A stretch of 64,000 bases of DNA from Pseudomonadota bacterium (GCA_023398955.1 JAEWRL010000144.1:186001-250000); one strand, 5' to 3'; counted from the stretch's first letter, positions 40,734 to 51,240 are shown. Program-made: numbers and translations. Notes: generated by a model not told the origin, from the letters alone.

Positions 40734-41204
40734 GTGAAGCTCCCACGGCGCGCGATATTGCTAGTGGCCGGCCTAGTAGCAGTAGGCTGTCTTTCCCCGA
40801 CACTGCCATTGCCGCCACCAACGCGGCCTGGTGTGGAGGGCCCGGACGCGCAGGGCAACGTCGTTCTGACCGGCTCGGAGTCTCCGCGGGTCGCGGTCAT
40901 TGCGGAGAATCTGGAGACGGGTGACATTCGCGGCCAACGAACGGGCTCCGACGGCAGGTACGAGATCACCATTCGGGCCGCGGTCGGCGACGAGATGGCC
41001 CTCTATTATCAGCGCGGGGTCGAGACGAGCGACGTGACTTTCTTCACGATTCGTGGCTCGAGCGCGGTACTCGACGACGGACGCGGGGGCAGCGCGGGAG
41101 CAGCAGGCGAGCAGCAGGGTGCCGGGGCAGGGGGTGCCGGGGCAGGGGGTGCCCATTCCGATGGCATTGCGGGAGCCTCCGCTGGCGCGTTGGACGGCGG
41201 TTGA
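40734..41204 (+). CDS. small lipoprotein with Gly-rich C-terminus
   Basis: A 156-residue lipoprotein from a GTG at 40734. The signal peptide ends in LVAGLVAVGC. The middle resembles a carboxypeptidase-regulatory/SdrD-like beta fold (VAVIAENLETGDIRGQRTGS, then GRYEITI), and the end is a Gly/Ala repeat region (GAGAGGAGAGGA). The upstream gene is divergent with a 39-bp gap. Role unknown; likely exposed at the cell envelope. Confidence 0.75.
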   Translation: MKLPRRAILLVAGLVAVGCLSPTLPLPPPTRPGVEGPDAQGNVVLTGSESPRVAVIAENLETGDIRGQRTGSDGRYEITIRAAVGDEMALYYQRGVETSDVTFFTIRGSSAVLDDGRGGSAGAAGEQQGAGAGGAGAGGAHSDGIAGASAGALDGG

Positions 41205-41213
41205 GGCCCGGGC

Positions 41214-42632
41214 CTAGGCGAGCGTCCTCAGGCTCACTCGACCGGCGCGACGCCGGACGGTGTTTGACACGGCGCAGCTTGGGGGGGTGGCGGCCCGAGT
41301 AGGATCGTCCACCTCGACGACGAGGTCGTAGTCGGAGGCTTGCGTGACGGTGGCCATGTGGATCTCACCGGGCTGGACTGGGCCTCCCGAGATGAACACG
41401 CACCCATCTATGCCAGGGGCTTGACCTGCATGCCGGCCTACCATCACCAGTTCGCTCTCCTCGCTGAGCCCCTCGACGAGGATCTCCAACTGCGTGCCAA
41501 TGAGCGCCTTGTTCTTGCGCTTGCTGATCCGTCTCTGCGTCTCGGAAAGCTTGCGAGCGCGCGCATTGGCTACTCTCGGCGAGACCTTGTTCGGTAGAGC
41601 GTGGCTTCGTGTCTCTGCCTCGTCCGAGTAGCGGAAAACGCCAACACGATCGAGCTCGGCCCACCGCAGGAACTGGAGCAGCTCTTCGAACTCCTCCTCA
41701 GTCTCCCCCGGGTGTCCGACGATGAACGCGGACCGGAACACGAGGCCGGGAACACGCGCTCGCAAGTGCTCGACGAGCCCCCGCAGACGACCGCCACCAT
41801 GCCCGCGGCGCATGCGTCGCAGCATGGATTCGGCGGCGTGCTGGAGGGGCATGTCGATGTAGGGGAGGACGCGCGGGTGCTGCGCAAAGAGCTCGACGAG
41901 CTGCGCATCGAGCTGCTCCGGGTATAGGTAGTGGACACGGACCCAGCGAATCCCCCGCACGTTTGCGGCACGCTCCACCAACTCGGCCAGTGTCCCTCCA
42001 CTTCCCTTCGCGTCTCGCCCAAAGGCGACCGTGTCCTGGGACACGAGGTTGACCTCCAGCACACCCGAGGCGGCGAGCTGCTCGATTTCGCGCACGACGT
42101 CGTCCACCTGCCGGGAGCGCTGACGCCCGCGCAGCTTCGGGATTACGCAGAAGGAGCAGGTCCGATTGCAGCCCTCAGCGATCTTCACGTAAGCGCTGGC
42201 GCCGCGGGTGCTGAGGGTGCGCGGATCCGTGGAGCGTACTATCCAACTCGCAGGATTGCCCACCAATACCCGGGCAGCGTCTCCCTGGAGGACCCGCTCA
42301 AGCTTGAGCATGTCGCTCGAGCCCAGGAAGTGATCGACCTCTGGCATGCCGTCTGCCAGCTCCTCGGGGTAGCGCTGGCTCAAGCAGCCGGTCACGACAA
42401 GCCGCTCGCAGCGACCCGCTGTCTTCAGCCGAGCGAGGTCCAAGATGGTCTCGATCGATTCCTCCTTGGCCTCCTCGATGAAACCGCAAGTGTTCACGAC
42501 GATCACCTCAGCCTTCGAAGGATCTCGAACGTGCTGATAACCAGCGCGCTGGGCGACCCCGAGCATCACCTCGCTGTCGACGCGGTTCTTCGGGCAGCCA
42601 AGGCTGACGAAATGGATGGTGCGATCCGGCAT
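41214..42632 (-). CDS. rimO: ribosomal protein S12 methylthiotransferase RimO
   Basis: A radical SAM enzyme that adds a methylthio group to Asp88/89 of ribosomal protein S12. 472 residues. The N-terminal MTTase domain has its three Cys in SLGCPKN, VNTCGF and VTGCLSQRY. The radical SAM cluster is CNRTCSFC. A TRAM domain is expected at about 385-450. The methylthiotransferase architecture and DMPLQH fit RimO rather than MiaB. It is 38 bp downstream of carA and may be co-transcribed with it. Confidence 0.93.
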   Translation of the reverse strand: MPDRTIHFVSLGCPKNRVDSEVMLGVAQRAGYQHVRDPSKAEVIVVNTCGFIEEAKEESIETILDLARLKTAGRCERLVVTGCLSQRYPEELADGMPEVDHFLGSSDMLKLERVLQGDAARVLVGNPASWIVRSTDPRTLSTRGASAYVKIAEGCNRTCSFCVIPKLRGRQRSRQVDDVVREIEQLAASGVLEVNLVSQDTVAFGRDAKGSGGTLAELVERAANVRGIRWVRVHYLYPEQLDAQLVELFAQHPRVLPYIDMPLQHAAESMLRRMRRGHGGGRLRGLVEHLRARVPGLVFRSAFIVGHPGETEEEFEELLQFLRWAELDRVGVFRYSDEAETRSHALPNKVSPRVANARARKLSETQRRISKRKNKALIGTQLEILVEGLSEESELVMVGRHAGQAPGIDGCVFISGGPVQPGEIHMATVTQASDYDLVVEVDDPTRAATPPSCAVSNTVRRRAGRVSLRTLA

Positions 42633-42670
42633 GGTGCTGGCCTCGAGCTGCGAGCCGCAATGGGGAGCGT

Positions 42671-43801
42671 CTATTTGGCGCGCATCATCGCGCGCTTGAA
42701 CCGATCGAACAGGTACACCGCGTCATGGGGCCCGGCCGCCGCTTCCGGATGGAATTGGACACTGAACGCCTGAGCATCCGCTACGGCGAGGCCTTCGCTC
42801 GTTCCATCGTTCAGGTGCAAATGAGTCGTCTCGGCGCGCCCGCCCAGCGAGTCGACGTCCACGACGAAACCGTGATTCTGCGTGGTGATTTCGACGCGGC
42901 TGGTGGCGAGATCCTTGACGGGCTGATTGAGGCCACGATGACCAAACTTCAACTTGTAGGTCTTGGCGCCTAGGGCTAGCGCCAACAGCTGGTGCCCGAG
43001 GCAGATGCCGAACAGCGGCCGCTTGCCCACGAGTTGCTCGATCGTCTTCACGGCATAGCCCACGGCCGCGGGATCCCCGGGACCGCTGGACAGAAAGATG
43101 CCGTCGGGGTTCAGCGCCAAGATCTCGTCGGCGGGGGTTGTTGCCGGCACCGCCACGACTTCGCATCCGATATCGACGAGGCAGCGTAGGATGTTGCGCT
43201 TGGCCCCGAAGTCCATCGCTACGACGCGGAGGTGGGGCTCCAGAGGCGCAGGTTCCGGTGAAGTGACGGACCACGTGTCGCGCGACTCCGAGAACCGGTA
43301 CAAGGCTTTCGGCGTCACTTGAGCGACCAGATCCAGCCCTTCCATGCTGGGGGTGCTGCGCGCACGCTCCACCAACACTTCCGGAGCCTCGGTCCCGATG
43401 CAGCCATTCTGGGCGCCCCTGTCTCGGATGATTCGTGTCAGTCGGCGGGTATCCACCCCGCCGATCGCGACCACGTTGTGTGCTTTGAGGTACTCATCGA
43501 GCGACTGCTCGCTCCGCCAACTCGACGGCATCGCGCTCGGGTCTCTCATCACGAACCCCGCAACCCGGGGACGGTCGTCCACACTCTCTGCATCAGCGGC
43601 ATTGACGCCCGTGTTGCCGATCTGTGGAGCCGTCATCGTCACGATCTGACCGGTGTACGAAGGGTCGGTGAGCACCTCCTGATACCCGGTCATTCCTGTG
43701 GTGAAGACCACTTCTCCGCATGCCGATGCCTCGGCGCCGAAAACGAATCCACTGAAAAGGGTGCCGTCGGCCAAGGCTAGCGTGGCGGCTCTTCCGCTCA
43801 T
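42671..43801 (-). CDS. carA: carbamoyl-phosphate synthase small subunit
   Basis: The glutaminase subunit that supplies ammonia to CarB for carbamoyl phosphate, used for pyrimidines and arginine. It has 376 residues. The N-terminal domain has LADGTLFSGFVFG and MTGYQE; the class I amidotransferase has the nucleophile in GICLGHQL and the His-Glu pair in QFHPEA. The start at 43801 overlaps the pyrC stop (ATGA), so the two are translationally coupled. carB is not in the window. Confidence 0.96.
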   Translation of the reverse strand: MSGRAATLALADGTLFSGFVFGAEASACGEVVFTTGMTGYQEVLTDPSYTGQIVTMTAPQIGNTGVNAADAESVDDRPRVAGFVMRDPSAMPSSWRSEQSLDEYLKAHNVVAIGGVDTRRLTRIIRDRGAQNGCIGTEAPEVLVERARSTPSMEGLDLVAQVTPKALYRFSESRDTWSVTSPEPAPLEPHLRVVAMDFGAKRNILRCLVDIGCEVVAVPATTPADEILALNPDGIFLSSGPGDPAAVGYAVKTIEQLVGKRPLFGICLGHQLLALALGAKTYKLKFGHRGLNQPVKDLATSRVEITTQNHGFVVDVDSLGGRAETTHLHLNDGTSEGLAVADAQAFSVQFHPEAAAGPHDAVYLFDRFKRAMMRAK

Positions 43802-45105
43802 TCTTCTCCTCCGAGTCCGTCAAAGGCCACGTGGCCTTCGACTACGGTCATTAGCACTCGCCCCATCAGCTCGCGCTCGAGGAACGGGGTGTTGCGGCTC
43901 TTCGAGCGGAACGTGTCCGGATCTGCCCGCCACGCCCGGTCGGGGTCGACCAGGGTCAGGGCAGCGGTGCTGCCGACTCGCAAACTGGGAGGCTCGAGTC
44001 CGACGATGCGAGCGGGCTTCGTGCTCATCACCTCGACGAGACGTGCCAGGTTCTGCCCGAACAGGCTTCTCACGAGGCCAAAGCAGAGCTCGAGACCAAT
44101 CATTCCTGGTGAGGCCTCGGAGAACTCACAGTCCTTCTCGAGCGGCGAGTGGGGCGCGTGGTCCGTCGCAATCGCGTCGACGGTCCCGTCCAACAGAGCG
44201 GCTCGGACCTGCTCCAGGTCGTCCACTTCCCGCAGGGGAGGGTTCACCTTGCAGGCCGTATCATAGCCGATGACGGCTTCGTCCGTCAGCAGGAGGTGGT
44301 GAGGGGTGACCTCTGCGGTCACCGCGAGGCCGCGCGCCTTTGCTTCGCGGACGAGCTGCATGGTTCCAGCGGTAGAAGCATGCGCGACATGGTAGCGTGC
44401 CCCGGTATACCCAGCGAGCAGGATGTCGCGGGCGACGATAATGTCTTCTGCGATCCGCGGCCAGCCCCGGAGGCCCAACTTGGCCGATATGCTCCCCTCA
44501 TGCATGTCTGCTCCTGCCGTCAGGGACTCGTCCTCGGCATGCTGGATGAGAGGTAGATCGAAGGTCTTGGCGTACTCGAACGCTCGCCGCATGACGGCGC
44601 TCGATTGGACACATTTGCCATCGTCGCTCACCGCCACTACGCCGGCCTCCTTGAGCTCGGCCATTTCGGTGAGGTGCTGTCCGCGAAGCCCGACGGTGAT
44701 GGCCCCGATGGGGTGGAGCCGAGTTCCGCGGTGTCGACTGGCCGCAGCGACCATGAGCTCCGTCACCGCTCGAGAGTCGTTGACCGGGCTCGTGTTGGGC
44801 ATCGCGCAAACACTTGCGAAGCCACCAGCTGCGGCGGAGCTCAGTCCCGAGGCAATGTCCTCCTTGTACTCATGTCCCGGCTCCCGGAAATGCACATGAA
44901 TGTCGACGAAGGCGGGAAGGACGCAGAGGCCGGCCGCATCAATGACCCGGACCCCTTCGGCGAGTCGGAGGTCACCTGCGGCGTTCGGGCCGACCCGGGT
45001 GATCCGGCCTCCCTCGACGACGATATCCACCACGGCATCCAACTCTACGGTAGGATCCACGGCGCGGGCGCTGCGAATGACGAGGGGAGGCGAGATGGCG
45101 GCCAA
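43798..45105 (-). CDS. pyrC: dihydroorotase
   Basis: Zinc amidohydrolase that interconverts carbamoyl aspartate and dihydroorotate in pyrimidine synthesis. It has 435 residues and belongs to the class I type. The metal site is DIHVHFREPGHEYKED at about residue 66, with later ligands in IQHAED, HVAHAS and ATDHAPH. The end has SRNTPFLERELMG, typical of this class. It is followed by carA with an ATGA overlap. The 259 bp upstream hold no gene; pyrB, often found next to class I pyrC, is absent here. Confidence 0.95.
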   Translation of the reverse strand: MAAISPPLVIRSARAVDPTVELDAVVDIVVEGGRITRVGPNAAGDLRLAEGVRVIDAAGLCVLPAFVDIHVHFREPGHEYKEDIASGLSSAAAGGFASVCAMPNTSPVNDSRAVTELMVAAASRHRGTRLHPIGAITVGLRGQHLTEMAELKEAGVVAVSDDGKCVQSSAVMRRAFEYAKTFDLPLIQHAEDESLTAGADMHEGSISAKLGLRGWPRIAEDIIVARDILLAGYTGARYHVAHASTAGTMQLVREAKARGLAVTAEVTPHHLLLTDEAVIGYDTACKVNPPLREVDDLEQVRAALLDGTVDAIATDHAPHSPLEKDCEFSEASPGMIGLELCFGLVRSLFGQNLARLVEVMSTKPARIVGLEPPSLRVGSTAALTLVDPDRAWRADPDTFRSKSRNTPFLERELMGRVLMTVVEGHVAFDGLGGEE

Positions 45106-45364
45106 AGTGGCGGGTAGATAGCACGCAAGCCCCGCCCTGCACGCTGCTCGCGTTCCCGGAGGCCCCTCTCAGCAATCGTCTGATTGTAGGGCCGATTGGA
45201 CGGCCACGCTTTGCAAACGCCGAATGACGTTCTTCGACGAGCTTCTCGCCCCGCTGCCGAGAGGACGAAGTCACTGGTAAGCGGAGCAAAGTCCCGAAAA
45301 CTCGCGTGAAGTCGGGAAGAGACGGCGATCCTGTGGGCACAGGCGTGATAGGCTCCCGAGCGCC

Positions 45365-48300
45365 ATGGGTGACAATCCGGCAGATAACGACCGTGCCAAG
45401 CTTCCGCGACAGGGTTCTCAGAACAGCACCGGGTCGCTCCCGCCACCGCCTCCGCGGCGCCCTTCCGGGCCACCGCCTTCCAGGGCGGAAGGTAGATCGG
45501 CGCCTCCCGCCCCCGTTCGCTCAGGCAAACCGAGTGGAGCTCCGCCGCCCCCTCCGCGTCCCGGCCCCGCATCGCGCGCGCCGGTGCCGCCGCCATCCCG
45601 TCCGGGTGAGAGCAACCCCGACGCGCACTCTGCGGCCGCTGGAGAACCGCAAGGGTTGCCCAAGCGTCCGCGACCGAAGCCTCCGCGGCGTCCGGATGTG
45701 TCATCACGCATCTCGGAGCCACCGACGGTGGAGCTGCCCGCTCCGGTAGAAGCGGCTGCCGATGCTGCAGCACAGATCGCCGCTCCCGAACCAATCACCG
45801 ATGCGCCGGTGAACGCGCTGGTGGGGCCCGGCGGAAGTCCCGACGTCACCCCGATGCCCCGCGCCTCCGCGACCCCGGCTGCGCCGGCCGTCGCCGCCAC
45901 GCTCACCCCTCGTCCCAGCGGCGCGGTGCCCGCGCCTCCGCGCGTCGAGAGGCCAAAACTGTCCACGCTGCCGCCTCCGGGGCTTTCCGATCCCGCGCCG
46001 TGGGCGGGCCGGGCGCCGGAGGATCCTGAGGCACGGCGCGCGGTCGAAGCCGAGTTGGGCCGGCAGCTGGAAGAGGCACGCGCCGCGACGATGATCGGTG
46101 ATCCCAAGGAGTACTCCTTGCGCGAAGCCCGCCAGCTCATCGCGGCTTGTGAGCGCGAGCTCGCCCGGCTCGAGACGGCTCCTGGTCGCGCAGAACCCCA
46201 TCGCAACGCCAGGCTGCACTATGAGATTGCACGGCAGTACGAGTTTCCGCTCGCCGACTTGGAAGCCTCGGCGGATCACTACAAGCGGGCCCATTCGGCT
46301 TGGGCAGACTTTCTCCCAGCGGTGCGCGGCGCGCGCCGGGTGATAGCGCGGCAGGGCAATTTCCAGGCTCTGATGCCGCTCTTTGACGCCGAGATCCGTT
46401 TGTCTGCCGATCCGAGGGAGCGCGCCCGCTTGTACGTCGAGAAGGGGCTCGTGCTCGAAGAGCGCTTGGGTCAGGCGCGTGCAGCTCGGGAGGCCTATCG
46501 CGCGGCTGTGGCCCAAGACCCGCTGAACCCTGTGGCGCTTGGGGCACTGGAAGCTGCGGAGCGTGCTGCGGGCGCGTGGGCGGAACGGGATGGTGTCATC
46601 GAGAAGCTCGCCAACGTTGTGGGGGCCGACGCGCGGCATCGTGCGACGCTCGTGGCCGCGCGAGCGCGCTCCGCGGAGGTTCATCAGCGGGATGAAGCGA
46701 CTGCTATCGAGCTGTACCGAAGCGCCCTGAACCTCGATCCGCACGCCACCGGTGCCCTGCCGGCGCTCAAGAGACTTCTGTATGCGCACAAGCGTTGGGG
46801 GGATCTGGTCTCAGCATTGAAGGTCGAGGCACGGCTCGCGAGCGATCCCCACGTGCGTGCCCTAGCTCTCTATCGCGCTGGTCGTATCGAGAGCGATCGC
46901 CTGGGCCAGCTGGACCACGCAATTGTGCTCATGGAGGATGCTGTTCGAAGCGCTCCGAGCGACGTCATGATCCTCGAGGCGCTTGCACATCTATACGACC
47001 GTGCAGAACGCTACGACGTGCTGGTGCAGGTGTTGGAGCGGATCGTGACGCTCGGAGCGGCCGTCGCGGACCGCGTCGGAATGCTTCACCGCATCGGCTG
47101 GATCCACGAGGAGAAGCTGGGCGATGCGGACGCGGCCATTCGTTGGTACGTTGCCGAGCTGGAGATTGATGCCTCGAGCATGCCCGCCTTGCACGCCCTC
47201 TCTCGCCTCTATCGCGAGAGGGAGCAGTGGCCTGCTCTCATCGCCATCCATACCGCAGAGGCAAACGGTGCCTCCGATCCGGTGCGACGGGCCGCCGCCT
47301 ACGCCAAGGTTGCCGAGCTCTACGAGATGCACTTGCATGATGCCGAGCAGGCAGCCGTGCACCATGCTCACGCACTCGGAGTAGAACCGGGATATCCGCC
47401 ATCCTTTCAGGCTCTTAGTCGCCTGTATACCCAGGCCGGCAATCATCGTGGCCTCATCGAGCTCTACGAGCGCATGGTAGATCTGGCGGATGATGGCGAG
47501 ACCAAGATAACGTACCTCTTCAAGATAGGCAGGCTGTACGAGGATGCACTCGGCGCTCCTTCGGCAGCGGTGACGGCCTATCGGCGCATCCTTGATGTAG
47601 ATTCGAAGCATATCGGAGCGCTTCACGCGATTCAACGTTCGGCGGAGCGCGCGAGCCAATTCAAGGACCTCGTGGAGGCTCTAGAGCTCGAGGCACGCTG
47701 TACGGGTGAGCGCAAGCGCGTTGTGGCATTACACCACCGAGCGGGCGAGGTCCTCGAGCAAGGGCTCAATGATCTGGAAGCGGCGCTCCAACGTTACCGG
47801 AAGGTGGTCGAGCTGGATCCGCGTTATGAACCGGCGCTCGTGAGTCTGGCCCGGTGCTACGACGCGGCAGGCCGTTGGCAGGAGGTCATCGAGGTGTACG
47901 AGCAGACGCTCGCCCTCGAGCCGAAGGGGCTCGCTGCTGCGGCGCTTTGGTACAAGATTGGCGAAGTCTACGACACCCGACTCGGTCGTGAGGATAAGGC
48001 GCTGGAGGCCTATAGGAAGGCCGTCGAGCTCGAGCCGGCGCACTCGCCCTCCGTGCGCGCCCTCGAGCGTTCCCTCGGTGCGGCGGAGCAGTGGCTCGAA
48101 CTCGTTCGACTCCTCGAGCGCTCGGTGGAGCGCGAGGAAGACGAGGTCGTCCAGGCGCGTGCCCTCTTCCGGGCCGGGGAGATCTATGAGCATAAGCTGA
48201 GCAAGACGGACAAGGCGATGACCTGCTACGATAGTGCTGTCGCGGCATCGCCTGGGTTTCGCCCGCCGCTCGACGCCCGGGCACGCCTGTTGGCGCAGCA

Positions 48301-51055
48301 AGGAGCCTGGCAGAAGCTCGTGGATGTCCTCGGTGAGGAGGCTGCGCACGCCAAGGAGCCCGACCTTGCCGTGGCGGCTCTACTGCGACAAGCGGAATTG
48401 CTGCGTGACGAGCTGGAACAGCCGGAACGAGCGAGCGCCTCCTTCGAAGCCGCGCTTACGGTTTCTCCCGACCACCTCGGAGCGCTCGTGGCACTGGCAG
48501 TGCTCTACGCCGCTGCGGGTAAGCACGAGGAATTGGCGCGAGTGCTAGCGGCTCAGGTGCGGGTCATGACCGATCCGATGGCACGGATTGCTGCACTGAA
48601 AGAGCTCGCACGAGTTCAGGGCCTCCACGATCTCGGCGGCGAGCAAGCCCAGCATCAGACCTACGCAGCCATACTCAACCTGGCTCCCAGGGATCCCGAG
48701 GCCCTCCTGGGCCTGGAGGGGTTGGCGCTCAGGGCCAGCGACACTCGCTTGCTCGCACAGATCGACGCACAGCTCGTTGATTTGGAGACGGGGGTCCTCG
48801 GGGCGGCGTACCGGACTCGGTTGGCCGAGTCTCTGGAAGCAGCAGGAGAAGAGGCGGCCCTGCGACTCTATCGGGAAGCAATAGAGCTCGATCCCGACAA
48901 CTTCGCTGCCACTCGTGGCCTGACGCGCCTGGCCCGCCGTAACGCTGATGCGTCGCAGCTCGAAGCTGCGGCGGAACAAGAGGCGAGGCTAGCGCACGAT
49001 ATGGCATTGGCGGGAACGCTTCTCGTCGAAGCCTCGGCCCTCCAAGTCAAGGCGGGACAAGGTGAGGCTGCCCTCCGAGCCTTGCGTAGGGCGCTAGAGA
49101 TCTCGCCAGAGCACGACCTCGCGGCCCGCTCGTTGCGCGAGCTCATGCTAGTGGCGGGGCGAATCCACGAGTTGATAGACTCGCTCGTCCACGCGGCGCA
49201 GGCCACGCCGTCGAAGGAGCGGGCTGCTGTCCTTTGGGGACAGGTGGCAGAGCTCCAGGCAGAGACGTTACGGGATGTGCCAGCGGCCGTGGCCACCCTG
49301 CAGCGGGTGGTGAAACTGGCTCCTGGACACCAGCCGACCCTCATGCGGCTTGCTGACCTTTATGCATCGGACGCGCAGTGGGCGGCCGCCGTCGATACAC
49401 TGAGGCGCGCCTTGCCCACTGCGACCCGCGCTGCGGACCAGGCGGCGGTGCAGCTGCGCCTTGCCATCATTCTGCACGACCACCTGTCCGAACCTAAGGC
49501 CGCACGAGACGCACTCAATGCGGTTCTCATGGTCGACCCCGGCAACGCCCAAGCCATCGAGCGACTGTTGGCAATTCAGATAAAGGAGCGCCAATACGAT
49601 GCTGCTTCGAAGACCGCCCAGCGCCTCGTGGATGCAGCTCCGGATCAGGAGGTCCGCGCGCGGGCTCTGGGGCATCGGGCTGAGCTGGAGCGGCGCTTGG
49701 GGCATACGACGGAAGCGATTGTCTGCTATCGCGAGGCGGTCGAAGCCGTCGGCTTCGGACAGGTGGCGGAGCGCTTCCGCACGTTCATCGAACAGAAACT
49801 GGACGGGGAGGCAGCGAGGTGGGAGGAGTTCGCTCAAGCCCTGGCCGGCTATCTCGAGAGCGGCGCACCGAGCGGGCGAGCTTCGGAGACCTATTTCGAG
49901 CTCGGCCGCGTCATGAGTCGTCACCTCGGCAGGCACGAGCAGGCGGCGATAGCGTTGGAGCGCGCATTGGCGCAGGATCCGTCGAACGCGGAGCTGCATT
50001 CGGAGCTCGCCTCGGCTCTTGAACGCTCCGGTCGCATCGGCGACGCCATCAGCACTCTGCGCAAGTCGATCCTCGTGGACGTTGGCCGCGTCGAGTCGTG
50101 GAGAGAGCTGGCGCGGGCGTTCAGTGTAGCGCAAAGGTCGGCAGAATCGGTCGCGGCCACCAGCGCCATCGTCGCGCTGGGAGCCGCCTCGGAGCCGGAA
50201 ACGGCGGCCGTCATGGCGAGCCCTGCACGTGCTGCTTCCTGCCCGCCCGGAAGCGTCGATCATGGCCTCATCGGCAGCATTGGGGCGCCCGGGGAGTTGG
50301 AGACCGCCGTCGCGCTCCTCGCCTCCTTCCATGACGGGCTCCCCAGGATCTACGGCACCGAGTTCGAGCGCTACGGGTTGACGAGCAGGGACAGGATCGG
50401 CGCGCGTGCTCCTCACCCGCTGCGTCAGGTGGTGGACCGAGTCGCGGCAATCCTCAACCTGCCCGAGGTGGACCTGTTCGTTCATCGCGCCCACCAAGGA
50501 GGGGCTTCCATCGAGCTGACGGAGACGCCGTCCATTCTCGTGCCGGAGGTGGTCGCGAGCTATCCGGAGCCGTACCAGGTCTTTCTCATGGGTCGCGTGA
50601 TAGTCAACCTGGCACGGCGTATCCAGGTCGTGGATCGGCTACCGGTGCAGGCGTTGGAGGTGCTCATGACGGCGGCCGCTCGGAATGCCAGTAGCTCCTT
50701 CGGTAGTGGGACGGCCGATGAAGAGTATCTGAACGCCCAGGCCAAGAAGGTGAACAAGTCTTTGCCTTGGGGAAGACGGCGGCCACTCGAGGAAGCAGCA
50801 GAGGCATATGTTGCAGAACCGGTGACCGATTTTTCAGCGTGGAGTCAGGCGGTGCGGACTACGGCAGCGCGCGCGGCGCTTATCGTCTGCGACGATCTGC
50901 CGGCAGCCGTCGAGGTGATCCGACGAACCGAAGGGGATCTAGCCGGGGCGCAAGGGGAGCTCTTGGCGCGGAGCTCCGCTATGATCGCGGATTTGATGCA
51001 ATTCTGGGTCAGCGAGGCAGCCTTCGCCGCGCGGCGACGCCTCAACCTGTTGTAG
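45365..51055 (+). CDS. giant tetratricopeptide-repeat protein with proline-rich N-terminus
   Basis: A 1896-residue cytoplasmic-looking protein with no signal peptide. Residues 1-220 are Pro/Ala/Ser/Arg-rich. From about 265 to 1560 there are dozens of TPR-like helix pairs, many with the pattern A..Y..A.....P, for example AAREAYRAAVAQDPLNPVAL and ALEAYRKAVELEPAHSPSV. The last 250 residues are a distinct helical region (PRIYGTEFERYGLTSRDRIG; PYQVFLMGRVIVNLARR). Such proteins are common in myxobacteria, often of unknown role; this one could be a scaffold for a large complex. It is preceded and followed by unrelated genes. Confidence 0.88.
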   Translation: MGDNPADNDRAKLPRQGSQNSTGSLPPPPPRRPSGPPPSRAEGRSAPPAPVRSGKPSGAPPPPPRPGPASRAPVPPPSRPGESNPDAHSAAAGEPQGLPKRPRPKPPRRPDVSSRISEPPTVELPAPVEAAADAAAQIAAPEPITDAPVNALVGPGGSPDVTPMPRASATPAAPAVAATLTPRPSGAVPAPPRVERPKLSTLPPPGLSDPAPWAGRAPEDPEARRAVEAELGRQLEEARAATMIGDPKEYSLREARQLIAACERELARLETAPGRAEPHRNARLHYEIARQYEFPLADLEASADHYKRAHSAWADFLPAVRGARRVIARQGNFQALMPLFDAEIRLSADPRERARLYVEKGLVLEERLGQARAAREAYRAAVAQDPLNPVALGALEAAERAAGAWAERDGVIEKLANVVGADARHRATLVAARARSAEVHQRDEATAIELYRSALNLDPHATGALPALKRLLYAHKRWGDLVSALKVEARLASDPHVRALALYRAGRIESDRLGQLDHAIVLMEDAVRSAPSDVMILEALAHLYDRAERYDVLVQVLERIVTLGAAVADRVGMLHRIGWIHEEKLGDADAAIRWYVAELEIDASSMPALHALSRLYREREQWPALIAIHTAEANGASDPVRRAAAYAKVAELYEMHLHDAEQAAVHHAHALGVEPGYPPSFQALSRLYTQAGNHRGLIELYERMVDLADDGETKITYLFKIGRLYEDALGAPSAAVTAYRRILDVDSKHIGALHAIQRSAERASQFKDLVEALELEARCTGERKRVVALHHRAGEVLEQGLNDLEAALQRYRKVVELDPRYEPALVSLARCYDAAGRWQEVIEVYEQTLALEPKGLAAAALWYKIGEVYDTRLGREDKALEAYRKAVELEPAHSPSVRALERSLGAAEQWLELVRLLERSVEREEDEVVQARALFRAGEIYEHKLSKTDKAMTCYDSAVAASPGFRPPLDARARLLAQQGAWQKLVDVLGEEAAHAKEPDLAVAALLRQAELLRDELEQPERASASFEAALTVSPDHLGALVALAVLYAAAGKHEELARVLAAQVRVMTDPMARIAALKELARVQGLHDLGGEQAQHQTYAAILNLAPRDPEALLGLEGLALRASDTRLLAQIDAQLVDLETGVLGAAYRTRLAESLEAAGEEAALRLYREAIELDPDNFAATRGLTRLARRNADASQLEAAAEQEARLAHDMALAGTLLVEASALQVKAGQGEAALRALRRALEISPEHDLAARSLRELMLVAGRIHELIDSLVHAAQATPSKERAAVLWGQVAELQAETLRDVPAAVATLQRVVKLAPGHQPTLMRLADLYASDAQWAAAVDTLRRALPTATRAADQAAVQLRLAIILHDHLSEPKAARDALNAVLMVDPGNAQAIERLLAIQIKERQYDAASKTAQRLVDAAPDQEVRARALGHRAELERRLGHTTEAIVCYREAVEAVGFGQVAERFRTFIEQKLDGEAARWEEFAQALAGYLESGAPSGRASETYFELGRVMSRHLGRHEQAAIALERALAQDPSNAELHSELASALERSGRIGDAISTLRKSILVDVGRVESWRELARAFSVAQRSAESVAATSAIVALGAASEPETAAVMASPARAASCPPGSVDHGLIGSIGAPGELETAVALLASFHDGLPRIYGTEFERYGLTSRDRIGARAPHPLRQVVDRVAAILNLPEVDLFVHRAHQGGASIELTETPSILVPEVVASYPEPYQVFLMGRVIVNLARRIQVVDRLPVQALEVLMTAAARNASSSFGSGTADEEYLNAQAKKVNKSLPWGRRRPLEEAAEAYVAEPVTDFSAWSQAVRTTAARAALIVCDDLPAAVEVIRRTEGDLAGAQGELLARSSAMIADLMQFWVSEAAFAARRRLNLL

Positions 51056-51167
51056 TCGTGTCTTGGGTCGGGCGCGGAGCGCAGGCCGGTGACTCGGAGC
51101 GATTGTCGTTGACCATCGTCGCCCGCGGCTTGGCTGCGTTTGGGCCGACCTGGCGAGGACGCCAAGT

Positions 51168-51209
51168 CGGACGAGCCTTGCCGGACGAGCCTTGCCGGAC
51201 GAGCCTTGC
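51168..51209. repeat. three perfect 14-bp tandem repeats
   Basis: CGGACGAGCCTTGC is repeated without change at 51168-51181, 51182-51195 and 51196-51209, in the gap upstream of the lipoprotein at 51241. Such a short array can vary by slippage and might alter spacing of promoter elements. Confidence 0.8.
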
Positions 51210-51240
51210 CGGATGACCAGAGTACAGTTATGGCATTGGC

